64,000 nt of DNA from Talpa occidentalis. Taxonomy: Eukaryota > Chordata > Mammalia > Eulipotyphla > Talpidae. Location of the stretch: positions 108,869,194 to 108,933,193 of the forward strand of contig NW_026555331.1 of the NCBI RefSeq assembly GCF_014898055.3, read 5' to 3'. A program made the translations under genes and the position numbers. Of this stretch, positions 45,280 to 55,760 are shown in pieces (the first letter of the stretch is position 1; every line of letters begins with the position of its first letter). The notes under the pieces were generated by a model that was not told the DNA's origin, searched no databases, and saw only the letters and a list, made by a program, of their open reading frames with translations.

Positions 45280-45565
45280 TATCCAATTTTAATTCAGTAA
45301 ACACTTAGTTCCTGTCATTGAGCATGTCTGCTACATCCTTTCAAATGTCTTGCTATTGTGGCTGGAGAGCTTAAACATGGCCTCTTCCTTCAAGGATTTA
45401 CCATGTCTCAAAAGATACACATTAGTAGCACCAGTAATCATGATGAATTAAAACAAGGTGTTGGGGAGACTAGAAGAATGCAAAAATAATTATCCTGTAG
45501 TAGAGAATAGAAAGAGATTTCAGACAGAAGTATCCAGAGGAGGTCACATAGGAGCTGTTCAAATG
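45280..45565 (-). mobile_element. LINE-2 relic, antisense
   Basis: attcagtaaacacttagttcc, then ggcctcttccttcaaggattta, ttatcctgtagtagagaatag and ccagaggaggtcacataggagctg form the antisense LINE-2 3' order. Confidence 0.7.
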
Positions 45566-45964
45566 CTCTGAACTATAAATGAATTAGAATAAATGCCAAA
45601 CCATAGTTCCCAGTAGGAAGTACTTGTCTTTCTCAAGTGATGCATTGTGATTCAAACAGAATAATGCATGTCAACTACACGATTCCCATCCCCTATTCTT
45701 GCTCAGGGTGTTAGATGCTCACTAAATCAATGGAGGTATCTCCAGTGTCAAGGTGTCATTTTGTAGCTCATGACTATACTGATTTAGAGTCTATTGGTTA
45801 GAGGTAATGATTAGTAAGGAAATTAAAAAACAATACTACCTACTATTATGTAATCTCTTAGGCAGTATGTCAATAGGCACAATATTTTTTGGTTAATACT
45901 CAACTCAATTTCAGTGGTTAGCATCAACTTTCCCAAACAAAATTTTAGAACCATAGTTTGCTTC

Positions 45965-46322
45965 TAATGGGTTGAATTGGATTTCCCCAAAATTCATATG
46001 CTGAAGTCTTTATGCTAGAAAGTGAAATAGGCTTTATATGGAAACAGGCTTATTACAGATGAAATTAGTTAAGATGAAGTCATTCTAGTTAAGATGAAGT
46101 CATTCTAAATGCTAGTAGTGGGAAGGTGATACGATGAGACAGAGGGAGACAAAGGGCACCTGCAAACCAGGAACCAAGTCTGGAATGCATCCTTCCCTCA
46201 CAGTTATCCAAAGGAGTCAGCCCGACTGAATTTCTAGCCTCCAGAACTGTGAGTCCAACATTTCTGCATCTAAAGCACCCAGTTTGCAATACTATGTTAA
46301 GGCAGTCCTAGCAAACTAACAC
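45965..46322 (+). mobile_element. MLT1-like MaLR solo LTR with tandem duplication
   Basis: Clear MLT1 order: aatgggttgaattggatttccccaaaattcatatgctgaagtc, gatgaaattagttaagatgaag, tctagcctccagaactgtgag, aagcacccagtttgcaatac, ggcagtcctagcaaactaacaca at the 3' end. A perfect 20-bp tandem duplication, agttaagatgaagtcattct, lies at 46067-46086 and 46087-46106. No viral genes. Confidence 0.9.
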
Positions 46323-46675
46323 ACCCACCAAACTGACATCGTGCGTCCAGTGCAGGCAATGCGTCTAGGGAAGTGTCCCTCCTTCCATGAGAGCTGCACT
46401 TTCCTCTGTGCTGCCAGGAGGGAGCTCCAATCTCTCCAAAGATTCCAGGCTTGGATGCTGCAGGAGGCCTTGTTACTCCAGCCAGATAGGATACTGACAA
46501 GCAGCAAAGAGAAAAGGCCTCACACCATGGGGCTGAAGATCTGGCATCCCTTTGCTTTTTGTTCTTGGTCATAGAGAGAGAAAAATTTATCACAAAGTAT
46601 ATTAGGCAATAAATTATATGTATCAGCATATTGTAAGTAAATAGCACAGAAAATTGTTTGTTTAAAAATTAGTTG
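46323..46675. other. Unassigned stretch between two LTRs
   Basis: GC-richer at its left with overlapping short frames on both strands. No retroviral domain is visible in them. It may belong to an element spanning both sides, but I cannot show it. Confidence 0.35.
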
Positions 46676-46680
46676 TTGGG

Positions 46681-47272
46681 CAGTTTGGCCCACTTGACAA
46701 TGGGAGATGGTTTGTTGAACATGCCTGACAAGCATTACAATTCAACAATTATAGTGGGTCCTTCTTTTGCCTTCTCTTGAAGTTTCTTGGGAAAGTTTTT
46801 AAATGAAGCTATTTGAGTTAAGGAGTTTCTAGGTAAAGGAAGTTCTGATAGCTGAGTAGCAGCTGGCCCCTGGTGTGAAGGCCATGAGAATAAGAAAAGT
46901 TCTTTCTTGCTTAGGCTTTAGCTGATGGGGATGTTCTGGTGGCTATCAATTGTCTTAGGTTATTGTTTAGCTGAAACAATGAATTTTAGTGTAAGACTTA
47001 GTTTTTTATTAACCTTGAAGGTTGCCTTCTTGCTGAGAGCACGGAAAAGGAGATGCACTAATTGTTTCTGCTTTGTTTCTATGAACTTGATAATGTAATC
47101 TCAATGCTTGCAAAAAATGTATAAATAAAGAACCAGCTGAGCCTTTCGGCAGAAGATACTAACACCTCACAAAGTGTCGGTGTCTCCTCATTCCCTTCCC
47201 CTAAGTCCCTAAGTTTCAGATCATACGTATTCGCCGACGCCTTCTCATCCTTTCAGGAACCCTGACAAGACA
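46681..47272 (+). mobile_element. LTR of a distinct endogenous retrovirus, possible primer-binding-site flank
   Basis: Ends with ctttcaggaaccctgaca. Upstream are gcaaaaaatgtataaataaag (TATA-like, also AATAAA) and ttcccttcccctaagtccc. Directly after the end comes agacattttgccggaggctggtccccggcac, where tggtccccggcac could be a decayed tRNA primer-binding site. The start at tgttgggcag is a guess (TG…CA rule). This is not a MaLR type I recognise. No gag, pol or env follows. Confidence 0.55.
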
Positions 47273-48295
47273 TTTTGCCGGAGGCTGGTCCCCGGCACTT
47301 GGACTGGCATGAATCCACACAGCCCAGTGTAGGAACTTTTTGTCTTTTGAAACAGCATTGGGGTGGGGGGCAGTTTAAGAACTAAGATTAGTTTTATTTT
47401 GTGGAATGTTGGACAAAAAAGAAAAAGAGAGAGAGAAAAGCTCTCTGGGCACTTCAATAATATTTATTTTTAGGAAGCAGTGAAAAGAATTCATCAGTTA
47501 TTGATAGGGTATTTTTCAGGAGAGAAGGAATTTTTGTGGATTTCCTTTTCAAATGACAAAAACCAAAACAAAACTCAAAAAAGCTCATTCACTTTATTTT
47601 ATTGAAAATTGAGTTATACTCTGTGGTCCTCACCTTAACTCCCTGACTTGTTTTTCAGTCTTTTCTCTGAATTTCAACCCTTAACAATCAGTATTCTTTG
47701 ATTCCATGCTTAATTGTTACTAGTTGCCAAAGAGTACATAATTTACTCTCCTCAGTTTGCGAAGGTATGTCTATTTGTCTAAGAGATAGATTATATCAAT
47801 ATTTATTTTTAATGTAAGAAGCTAATAGTATTAATAAACTATGCATATAGTTTGAATTTTGAATAAGACCTAGAACTAACCAGGATGAAAAGAAATATTG
47901 TGTGTATAATGAATATTGGAATGGGAATAAGAAAATCTGAGTTTAAATGCAAATTCTGATACTTCTTCTGGAACTGTGAACTGATTGTATAAAAAAAATT
48001 GAACAATGTTCATGGATACAAGATGGTGATTTTCTCCATATGCTTATTCTGAAAATTAAAAGTAGATATTGCACATGAAATTATCTGGCCTGCTGCCCAC
48101 ACATAGGTACATCCTAAAAAAACAGATATTGGATATTTGTAAAATTGGAAGTTCTGTTAATGTGATAAATGGATGTTATTTGCATTCCAGTTGTTCTGTT
48201 TCTCAAATAGTGTTTCTCCTCATATTTGAAAGCTTCTTAAAATTAAGTTAAAAAGACCTAAACTGTAATCTATATTTCAAGGCCCCTCATTTTCA
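47273..48295. other. Unassigned AT-rich stretch
   Basis: The first about 60 bp may be a retroviral leader (see the LTR at its left). The rest shows no gene or firm repeat. Confidence 0.35.
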
Positions 48296-48299
48296 GATG

Positions 48300-48450
48300 T
48301 CATTTAATATTTATTGTGGGCTTATGGCATACCAGAAAGTTTATTATCTGTTATCTCATTTGCTTCCTTATAAAAACCTGAAGAGGGAGACACTAGCATT
48401 ACTCCCCTGAGGAAACTGAGGTTGAGAGAATAACTCCAAGTGTAAAGTCC
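48300..48450 (-). mobile_element. MIR relic, antisense
   Basis: ttattatctgttatctcatttgcttcc, ttataaaaacctgaagagggagac and ctcccctgaggaaactgaggttgagag are an antisense MIR. Confidence 0.8.
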
Positions 48451-49325
48451 CCTCCAGGAAGAAAGTAATCTGTTGGGAAGAGGTTGCAAACCAACGAGGC
48501 ATGGGACTGAGATCAAGTTTTCAATCTCTGCATGAGGCTACCTTCCCATAGGAGAAAAATTATTCCAGCTCCACCTTCTCACTATCTAGAGGGAAGACTA
48601 TGGATTTTTTTTTTTTTTTGGTGCGAGAGATAACTAGTGGAAAAGATTAGATTTATTATTACCATGGCATAAAGAATGACGACTTCTGAGAGGTAATCGT
48701 AGTCCTTAATCTCTTCTTGAAAGAAAAATCTTGGGAAAGGATAAATGAAAATGAATGATGCCCAGCTTTGAGAGAGAAATGTTTTCCCACATCTGAGACG
48801 ACTCACATCTTAACCCTTTTGCTCTAATTTCTCTCTCTGTACACATCCTATGATTTACACTCTGGGTGAAGGCTTTGTAGCAAATTCCTGGCCAATGCAC
48901 GCAGACATAATCCATTTTGGCAGAGACATGTACTCTGCATTTAAGTGGTCACTTTCCCCCTAGTTTCCCATATTTCTTTTCCCCTGAGGATACATTAGTA
49001 TTTACCATGAAGTAGGTTAGGGAGCAAAATCATTTTGCACAATAAAGGTGGCAGGTTGATTGTGTGAAGTTTCCCTACATCGATTGCAACCATTTGATTA
49101 AAGGCATGGGGACTCCTGTATCTTCCTCCTGCATCTATGGTAGAGCCGGGGCTGATGTGATGCTGGTTGTGTAGTGTAGCATACAGGGAACTGCTCATTG
49201 TCCAACAATTAGGCCCTTATCCCCTTGCTTTTGTCTCATCAATCTGGTTCATTTTGCCTCAGACATATTTTTCTCTCAAGATTATCTCCACAAACCCCAG
49301 TGCTGAGAAGAATGAATTCCAATAA
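48451..49325. other. Unassigned, with a T18 tract
   Basis: A T run at about 48606-48620. Otherwise no gene or repeat recognised. Confidence 0.35.
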
Positions 49326-49329
49326 AACC

Positions 49330-49810
49330 CAATAAATCTGACAGAAAAATGTGGAGTTAGAGATCCACACATACCATGAGGACTGTCGCATTAAAGGCTC
49401 CTGGAGATTTTTTTATGACCTTTTTTTCCCTCCCTCTAATGCTTGGTCTCTTGCTTCCATAAATTGTGCGGGCTGGCTTTTCATTAACTCAGAAAGCTGA
49501 AATAATTCTTTGTAAAGAATTCTTTAGTCACACATGATTCAAAAGTTCACCAAGATCAAAGCCAGTCGGCTTTGTGGCTGGCCCAACACCGTATATTTCA
49601 TGTAAATGGTGTGGCTTGCTGCATTCTCAGCTGGAGTTGTTCCAATTTTACATCCCTTCTGCAGATAATGGGACCTTCTGATATCGTCGCCAGCACAAGG
49701 GGCTGCTCTGTGTCCGATCCCATCTCCCTCAGGAGCCCATACAGATGCTATCTTACAGGCCAATGAAGTCATCCTGACATCCCCCTCAATATTATCTGAA
49801 ATTTCATGAA
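49330..49810. promoter_or_regulatory. Candidate conserved non-coding element A
   Basis: About 480 bp free of recognisable repeats, of mixed composition. It carries CpGs that are rare elsewhere (ctgtcgcatta, gatatcgtcgcc, tgtccgatccc) and homeodomain-like AT cores (ttcattaactc, cataaattgtg). Retained CpGs in an otherwise decayed region are a weak hint of constraint. This is inference: I have no alignment. Confidence 0.3.
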
Positions 49811-51080
49811 GCATGGGAGTCGTTCTTGGCCCTAGGGGTCAGGAGCAGCGGTGTGGGGGAGGCAGGGAGTAGAACAGAGAACTGTTTCATTGTTCACGCC
49901 TCCCCTGCCACTCTGATTTTGCCTTTAGGAGGATGGGAGGTATTAAAGAAGCCCAAAGGTGAGATTCAAGTGAACCAAGAACAACAAGAACAGACAGTCT
50001 TCCTTCTTGGGGATATTGCTCTCTTGTTTTTAGACAGTCTTTTTGTCCTTACGTTTTCCATTTAAAATATATGGCGCAGAAAGAAATGATGTGTGAGAGA
50101 CATGGGAGAAAGAGTCTGACAGTTGGGCTGTAACAATCACAGTCCTGGAATAATAGAGGGTTTTTCAAGGAACTAGCCACTTCCATGCATCCCCCTTTGG
50201 TGGGCAGCAGCTCAGAGACATTCAGGGAATCACCACACACACCAGCGGAAGCAAGGACAGAAAGGTACAAAGAAAGTAAATTCTTCATGACTTAAAAGAG
50301 GAGTTGGCAGTTAAGCTCTGGAGGTTCCTGGTGACCTTATTTACTGTACCTGTCAGCTGCCATATTGATAGCCAGCTAAGTGAGTTTCTAGAGGAGTCCA
50401 TGGAGTGGCTGTGATATCTGAGCACACACTTCAGGGGCCTCAGAGGAAGTCAGAGATGACGGACAGGAAATACTGGAGAGGCAAGGAATGCACCTGAGTC
50501 AAGAAGAAGGAGAACTCAAGGAAGAGAGATGTAAAGTCAGCCAATTGTAGGAGCGTAAAATGGACACCCACACCTAGCACATCCTGTGGGTTGAGTGCAA
50601 AGTTGTCAGGTCTGTTTCCATGTGGTTATCTGAATATCTGGAGGACTTTTATTGTCCAGGCATTGTGGCCTTTTCATTGTAGTACATTTCATATTTTAAA
50701 AAAAGTCAGGTTCTTGTTTATCCCTTTCCCTGACTGGCATAACTTGGGGCTGATTGCATTTACCCTATCTGCCTTAGTTCTCACATTTTCATTTATGGAA
50801 TCATAGTTACTAAGTTTTGTCTTATTTTTGCCAGGTTGTTAATGAACACAACAACTTGAGGAGTATTTCAAACTTGTAGAGAAATGCTGTTTGCCAACAT
50901 GGTGGAAATATTGACAGTGAAGTTAGAAGAACAAGAACTGCTTTTCTATGATTCCCAACATTAGCTCATACATCACAGAAGTTGCAAATCAGCCTCACTC
51001 CTTCCTCCATAAGGAGCAAAATATATTTTCAAAAATGGAAGCATCTGGTTAAATATTAAATAGGAGAGTCATTCTTCAGA
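49811..51080. other. Unassigned non-coding stretch
   Basis: No gene or firm repeat recognised. A short G-rich stretch lies near 49.84-49.87 kb. Confidence 0.35.
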
Positions 51081-51084
51081 GGTC

Positions 51085-51233
51085 TTGCATCGCCAGCACT
51101 TAGGTAGCAGTTAAGATGGCCGTTGGCTTTGACGGCCTTGCATTTATGATGCTGTATAAATAATAACTGACAGCAGCTCCGTGGCAATCTTTCCACCAGT
51201 CTCGCCTCTCTTTGCACTTTCTTTAGTGGTTAT

Positions 51234-51267
<34 letters not shown>

Positions 51268-51600
51268 TGACTATCATAATTGCTATTGTCTTCTCCCCTC
51301 CCCCTTTCTTTAACAGATGTGTCCATTTTTAGTTAATGCGAAGGAAATGGCAGCTTTTATAGGCAGCCTTTGCAGTGGGAAAGAGCTGCATTAACTGTAA
51401 AAACCTTTTAGTTGCACAATTTTTATATTCAGATTCCCCTCCCCAGACATTGCTTCCCCAGGTCTGCATTTCCCTGCGAGACTGCTGGCTATTAGGATTG
51501 CTTGAGGGGATGGCAAAGGAATGGTTCACAGCAGCAGCCGCAGCAGCAACAGCTGAGAAATTTTAGCTCTAGGTTCCTTGGCTAGGGAAGAGCAACGTTT
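51085..51600. promoter_or_regulatory. Candidate conserved non-coding element B
   Basis: Repeat-free block split by a CA microsatellite (51237-51265). It contains a small hairpin, ggccgt…acggcc, at about 51119-51138, AT-rich homeodomain-like cores (ataaataataac, ttagttaatgcg), gcattaactgtaaaa, and a short CAG/CCG-type tract (cagcagcagccgcagcagca at about 51530-51550). Single-copy in appearance. Regulatory function is inferred only. Confidence 0.3.
51237..51265 (+). repeat. (CA)n microsatellite
   Basis: Uninterrupted CA repeat of 14.5 units preceded by GCG, giving a purine/pyrimidine alternating tract. Confidence 0.97.
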
Positions 51601-51809
51601 AAAGTCTCCGACAAAGTAATATTTGTGTGTTCAAAAAACAGTTCATGGAAAAGTTTGTTGTGCCAACCTGTGCTCAAAATGCTAATAGTATTTGCTTAGG
51701 CCATTGGCCAAATAAAAACAGATTTACGCATATGAAGTAGAATGACACTTGAAATAAATATCTTACTTTTTCAGTTTGTCTCAAAATGTGATTAGCATGT
51801 AAGCTCATG

Positions 51810-52090
51810 AGACTGAGATCCACAGGGCCACCCTAGGGAGAAACTTCAGTCATAAACTACCCTTAAGTGAATCCATAGAGGAGAGAAATCTTGCATGTTT
51901 GCAATGTGGGAAAACCTCCTGTTCAGTTTTTCAACTGGAATCACTATGGAAGAATCTACACAGGAGCAGTGATTTTAGGAATCTGGCATGTAGCACAGGC
52001 TTTCCAGGCATATTAGAATACCTGGTCAGTGTGTCAACACAGAAGTTGGAGAATGGTCCAGGGATGCAATTTGCATGAGAAGGATTCTGG
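51810..52090 (+). pseudogene. Decayed C2H2 zinc-finger array (non-functional relic)
   Basis: Degenerate finger units recur at the C2H2 spacing. The linker-like words 'atc cat aga gga gag aaa' (51871) and 'atc tac aca gga gca' (51954) are 83 bases apart. The knuckle-like words 'tgt ggg aaa acc' (51905) and 'tgt agc aca ggc ttt' (51989) are exactly 84 bases apart, one finger length (28 codons). An in-frame TGA where arginine (CGA) is expected before IH, and a one-base deletion, break the frame. C2H2 arrays are usually KRAB-ZNF genes. No KRAB box or other exon is visible, so this is probably a dead retrocopy or gene fragment. Confidence 0.6.
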
Positions 52091-52475
52091 AAGGCCATTA
52101 TCCTGAGCCCACCTGTTGGACCCTTTACCGTATAGCCTTTGAAAGCAGCAGCCTCAGGCCTGTTGAACAACATGTCTCCAGGAAGTTAAACCCCTCTCTC
52201 TTCCACCTTGCCCTGATTCCCAATTATTAGGAATGCACAAAATAACCTGAGGATTCTAAAATACTCCCCCCAAAAATTACAAATATAAAAACTGGCCATT
52301 AGTCCAAGTTGTAGGATGATCAAACCCATCATGACTCAAAATCTTATTCACTGGAAAAAAACACTCTACAAGGATCGTGCCCTTGCTGGCGTCTATACTT
52401 TGAATACCAGGAAAAGTCTCGGCATAGTGTCGGACCGCCTATTCCTCTGTAAGCCATCCCATCCTCATTGCCACG

Positions 52476-53794
52476 TGTAGGGCCTCAGATAAAAGTTTGT
52501 CTTGTTCTTGATGACGGCAGACGATAAAACAGTCATGAAGCCCATATGTGGGGAGCAGAAACAAGTCTTTATTAAGAGGCAGCAGGAGATTCACAGGTAG
52601 TATAACCGGTGGCTGAAGCCAGGGACTGTTACAGGTGGTGCCCCCGAGAGGGTTGCTGGTGAGGATAGATAGCCCTAGGGAAAATGCTAAGTAGTATCGA
52701 ATTTTGGGGTGGGGCAACTGATAAGAAATTTAAGTGACTGCAGAAGGGGTCAGGCATTCTTTCAGTCTTCAGGATTCAAGGTTTTTGGATCTTCAGCATT
52801 TGGGGTCAGCGGATTCCGGCCCTCACCGCGCTGATCTTCCAGAAGGCTACTGGGCACCTCTGAAGATGGAGGCCTCCAGCAGATGACCTCGGAGAGGAAA
52901 AGTTCCGAGGCTTTGCAATGAGTGACTGAAACTGTTCCCAGTTTTCCTGTGTTACAGTCTGGCAGAGAAGGCCAAGACCCGGAGCAGGAAGCCTTGCTGA
53001 GCTGCACGATTGTGGCCATTTTCGGGTTGTTCAGCCGCTGCAGCTGCTGTCTTGAGCGTCTCTTATCTGGTGCTGCCCTGGGGCATCCCAGCAGCTCTGG
53101 GATTGTCTCCTGTTGCATCTTCTGTTGTCTTCATGAATCAGAACCTGTCTGTGTGTACTGCAGGTCAGCAGAGGCAGGAAGACACCATCTTGGACATTTG
53201 GCCTATTGTTCGGGAGAGGAGCTGATTTTGTTTAGGACTGAAAAACACTGGAACTGCTTGGGGTGAGGTAAATGACAATTTTTGGCCTTAGTAACTCTTT
53301 GTTTTTCCCTGGTTTGTTAAATAAATCCCATTATTGTTGTTCCCTGAGCCTGAGTAGTCTTAGTCTTGCAATTGTGCTCGTGGGTGATGAACTCAAACAG
53401 TGACCTGTAAACTATTTGGGCAGTGTCCTTGGCCAGTTTTTGTGCCCCTTTCTGCCCTGTATCAGTAGCAACAGTGGCAGCATCCAGCAGTGGCAGCCCC
53501 CCTGGGCTCTGGCCACTGCAGTAGCCCCAAGGCCACAGTGAGTGGGTCCCTAGAGGAGTCCTATTAGCTTATATGTGATTTATAGACAAGGCCAAGTTTA
53601 GATGTAGTTTACAGAAGTATGTTTCACGCATGCAAACTATACATCAAGGTTACATTGTTATTTACTGCTTTCTGCACCTGTGGACTACATCTCAAGGCAT
53701 GTGTTGTCTACTAGGCCACCTGTGCTGGTCACTAGTTCATGGCGAAAAATGATCTAAGAATCTCAGAAAGGTCTATTTTCCCACAGGCCCTACA
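52476..53794 (-). mobile_element. 1.3-kb element bounded by inverted TGTAGGGCCT, LTR-like
   Basis: The plus strand starts tgtagggcct (52476) and ends aggccctaca (53794), a perfect 10-bp terminal inverted repeat with TG…CA ends. On the minus strand an AATAAA (cttaataaagactt, about 52570) lies about 100 bases before the end, as in an LTR, and tctataaatcac gives a TATA-like word near 53.58 kb. On the minus strand an open stretch of about 118 codons (52762-53118) and another of about 50 codons ending near 53320 show no recognised domain. The flanks show no clear target-site duplication. It could be a long LTR, another transposon or a chance pairing of ends. Confidence 0.45.
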
Positions 53795-54220
53795 GATAGT
53801 TTTTCCATTCTAAGCTTCTCCCCATTTCTAAGAAATACCTTCCATGGACTCCTACAGGCTGTTCCCTCAGTGGAGGTGAATGGAGGGCCGGTTCCATTAC
53901 AAATGCATGAGGTCCTTTACATTAAGAAACTTTGCGGTGTTTACATGCTCCTCTACGTGGAACTGACTGCTAGAAAGATAAGCTCATTCATTTGAGCAAC
54001 AATCATATACCCTGCTGAGTTCTGTGGAAAATGGAGGTTTCCAAATCTAGTACTTTCTGTAGCTTTCTATTGAGAATATTCATAATGAAAATAAACTCCA
54101 TGAGAACAACTTACTAACAACACCTGAATGTATGGGTCTCTGTTTCTGAGCATTTTCTGCGATCTCCACTAGCAAATGAAATCTTCCCCCAACTAATCAA
54201 AGTTTATTTTCTTGTGCCAG
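53795..54220. other. Unassigned; weak LINE-2 wording
   Basis: Near 53985-54050 the phrase tcatttgagcaacaatcatataccctgctgagttctgtgg weakly recalls an antisense LINE-2 3' end. Otherwise nothing recognised. Confidence 0.3.
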
Positions 54221-54224
54221 CTGG

Positions 54225-54390
54225 TGGTTCCCAGTATAGGTTTTCATTGAAATCATGTGGGGAGGGTGAACTTATATTGCCTGTAACCTTCCTGAGGTTT
54301 TGATGTGATTGGTCAGAGGCATCATCTGGGAAAGGGGATTTTTAAAAAAAAAATTCCCCAAGTGAGTCTAATGAACAGCTAAAATAGAGC
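54225..54390 (+). mobile_element. hAT MITE (MER5-like), degraded
   Basis: tcattgaaatcatgtgggg, then ggtcagaggcatcatctgggaaaggg, then ttttaaaaaaaaaattccccaagtgagtctaatgaacagc fits the second half of a MER5-type element ('…aggcatcagtattttt.aaagctccccaggtgattctaatgtgcagc'). Confidence 0.55.
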
Positions 54391-54737
54391 ATACCTGCTA
54401 GTCCCACATCCTTTTCCCATGGCTGTCTCCAAAAAACAGGCCATAACTAATTTAGGTAGATCTGAAAGGATCCACAACCCTTTCTTATGTCCAGCATACG
54501 TGGGGTCTATGTATGTCTGCCAAATGAACTTGAGTGAAACATAGTCTTCTAATATCAAGAATGATTCAGTTTCTCTAGAAGATTGCAGTTATGGGTAGCT
54601 GTAAAGGCAAGAACGGTCACAGTGCAGGTTTTCTGATCCCATGCAGATCGGGTAAAGGAGGAGTCAGAGTCCTCAGTAGTTTTGCAGGTTTTTTATTTGG
54701 GGTTCACCAGGCATATGGCAGGCAGGGGTGCTGGCTG

Positions 54738-54771
54738 GGGGGCTGGGAGGCTGGCAGGCCTCCCAGCCCCC
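54738..54771. repeat. Perfect 14-bp GC-rich hairpin
   Basis: Arms gggggctgggaggc (54738-54751) and gcctcccagccccc (54758-54771) are exact reverse complements around the 6-base loop tggcag. With one bulged G the pairing continues three more bases outward. It sits 50 bp upstream of a CpG-rich hexamer tract. Confidence 0.95.
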
Positions 54772-54821
54772 AGCAAGTCCTCACTCTATCTGGGCTCTCT
54801 AGCGTTCGTTCTGCTGCTTCT

Positions 54822-54879
54822 CGGCTTCGGCTGCGGCTGCGGCTGCGGCTGCGGCTGGTGCTGGTGCTGGTGCTGCTGG
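54822..54879 (+). repeat. (GGCTGC)n followed by (GGTGCT)n
   Basis: Five or so ggctgc/ggcttc hexamers followed by three ggtgct hexamers. It is CpG-rich in an AT-rich region. The dipeptide-like repeats (LR/LV in one frame, GC in another) in the long frame over this site are produced by the tract. Confidence 0.95.
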
Positions 54880-55059
54880 CGTCCCCCCGTGACGCCGCCC
54901 TTAAAAGCACAGTCTTAGCTCAGCTGAATCCCATCTACCTATGCCCGCACCCTATTCCAGGTGCCCGCCATCAGGCATGCATTCAGGACAAGGATCCATC
55001 ATCTATCCTGATGGCGGAAGGGCAGAAAAGCCTGACATTTTCTTTACCCTACAGTAGCT

Positions 55060-55760
55060 CTATTAGGTTTCCATTGCTGCCATGGTAAGTGACTACCAAC
55101 TTAGCAGCTGAAAATTTATTAATATTCAAATTCAAATTTACTTCTATTAATTTTTTAAAATTATCTTGAAGTTCTGTAGGTAGCAGTTCTGTAGAAGTCT
55201 GATCCAGGTCTTGCCAAGCTAAAATCAAGGTGTGGGCAGAGCTGTGCTCTTAACTGGCAGCTGTGGGTAGGGGGGAGGAAATTTTGCCTCCAGGTTCATT
55301 CAGGTTGTCAGAATTTAGCTCACATGAGTGCAGGACTGAGTTCTTCCTTTCCTTCTGGCTGCTGGCCATGTCTTTCTCAACTTCTAGACTGTCTGCATTC
55401 CTTGGCTTGTGGCTGCCTTCCTCTATCTTCAAATCTAGCAATGGTAGCTCAAGTCCTTCTGCTGCTTCAAATCTCTCTGACCTTCCCTTCTAGCTCATGG
55501 GTCCTTCTTTGGACCTCCTTCTTTGGATCTCTCTCTCTGACTCACTTTTCTGCCCTCCTCTTCTGCTTTTTATGACTCATGCAATTACATCAGTCCCTCC
55601 TGGATAATCCAGAAAAATCTCCCTATTTTAAAGCCAGCTGATTAATAACCTTAATTTCCTCTGCAAAGCCATTTCACAAAAGTACCTACGTTAGTGCTGC
55701 ACTAATGCCCAGGGAGGAGAATCTTGGTGGTCAGCTTTTAGAATTTTGCCTGCCACAGTG
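55060..55760 (-). mobile_element. MaLR/ERVL-type LTR, antisense
   Basis: Antisense order: agctctattaggtttccattgctgcc, aaatttattaatattc, aaaatcaaggtgtgggcag, gcattccttggcttgtggctgcc, atgactcatgcaattacatc, ctggataatccagaaaaatc, ccagctgattaataacctt, gcctgccacag at the far end. Diverged, with no viral genes. The short frames in it are LTR-derived. Confidence 0.8.

Noticed and set aside
52762..53266. Overlapping open frames of 118 (minus) and 114 (plus) codons
   Set aside because: No recognised domain. They mirror each other on opposite strands within a probable transposable element. Kept only as a finding on the element.
54591..55088. 165-codon plus-strand open frame, the longest in the window
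   Set aside because: Its openness comes from the hairpin and hexamer tract. It ends inside an antisense LTR and shows no domain.
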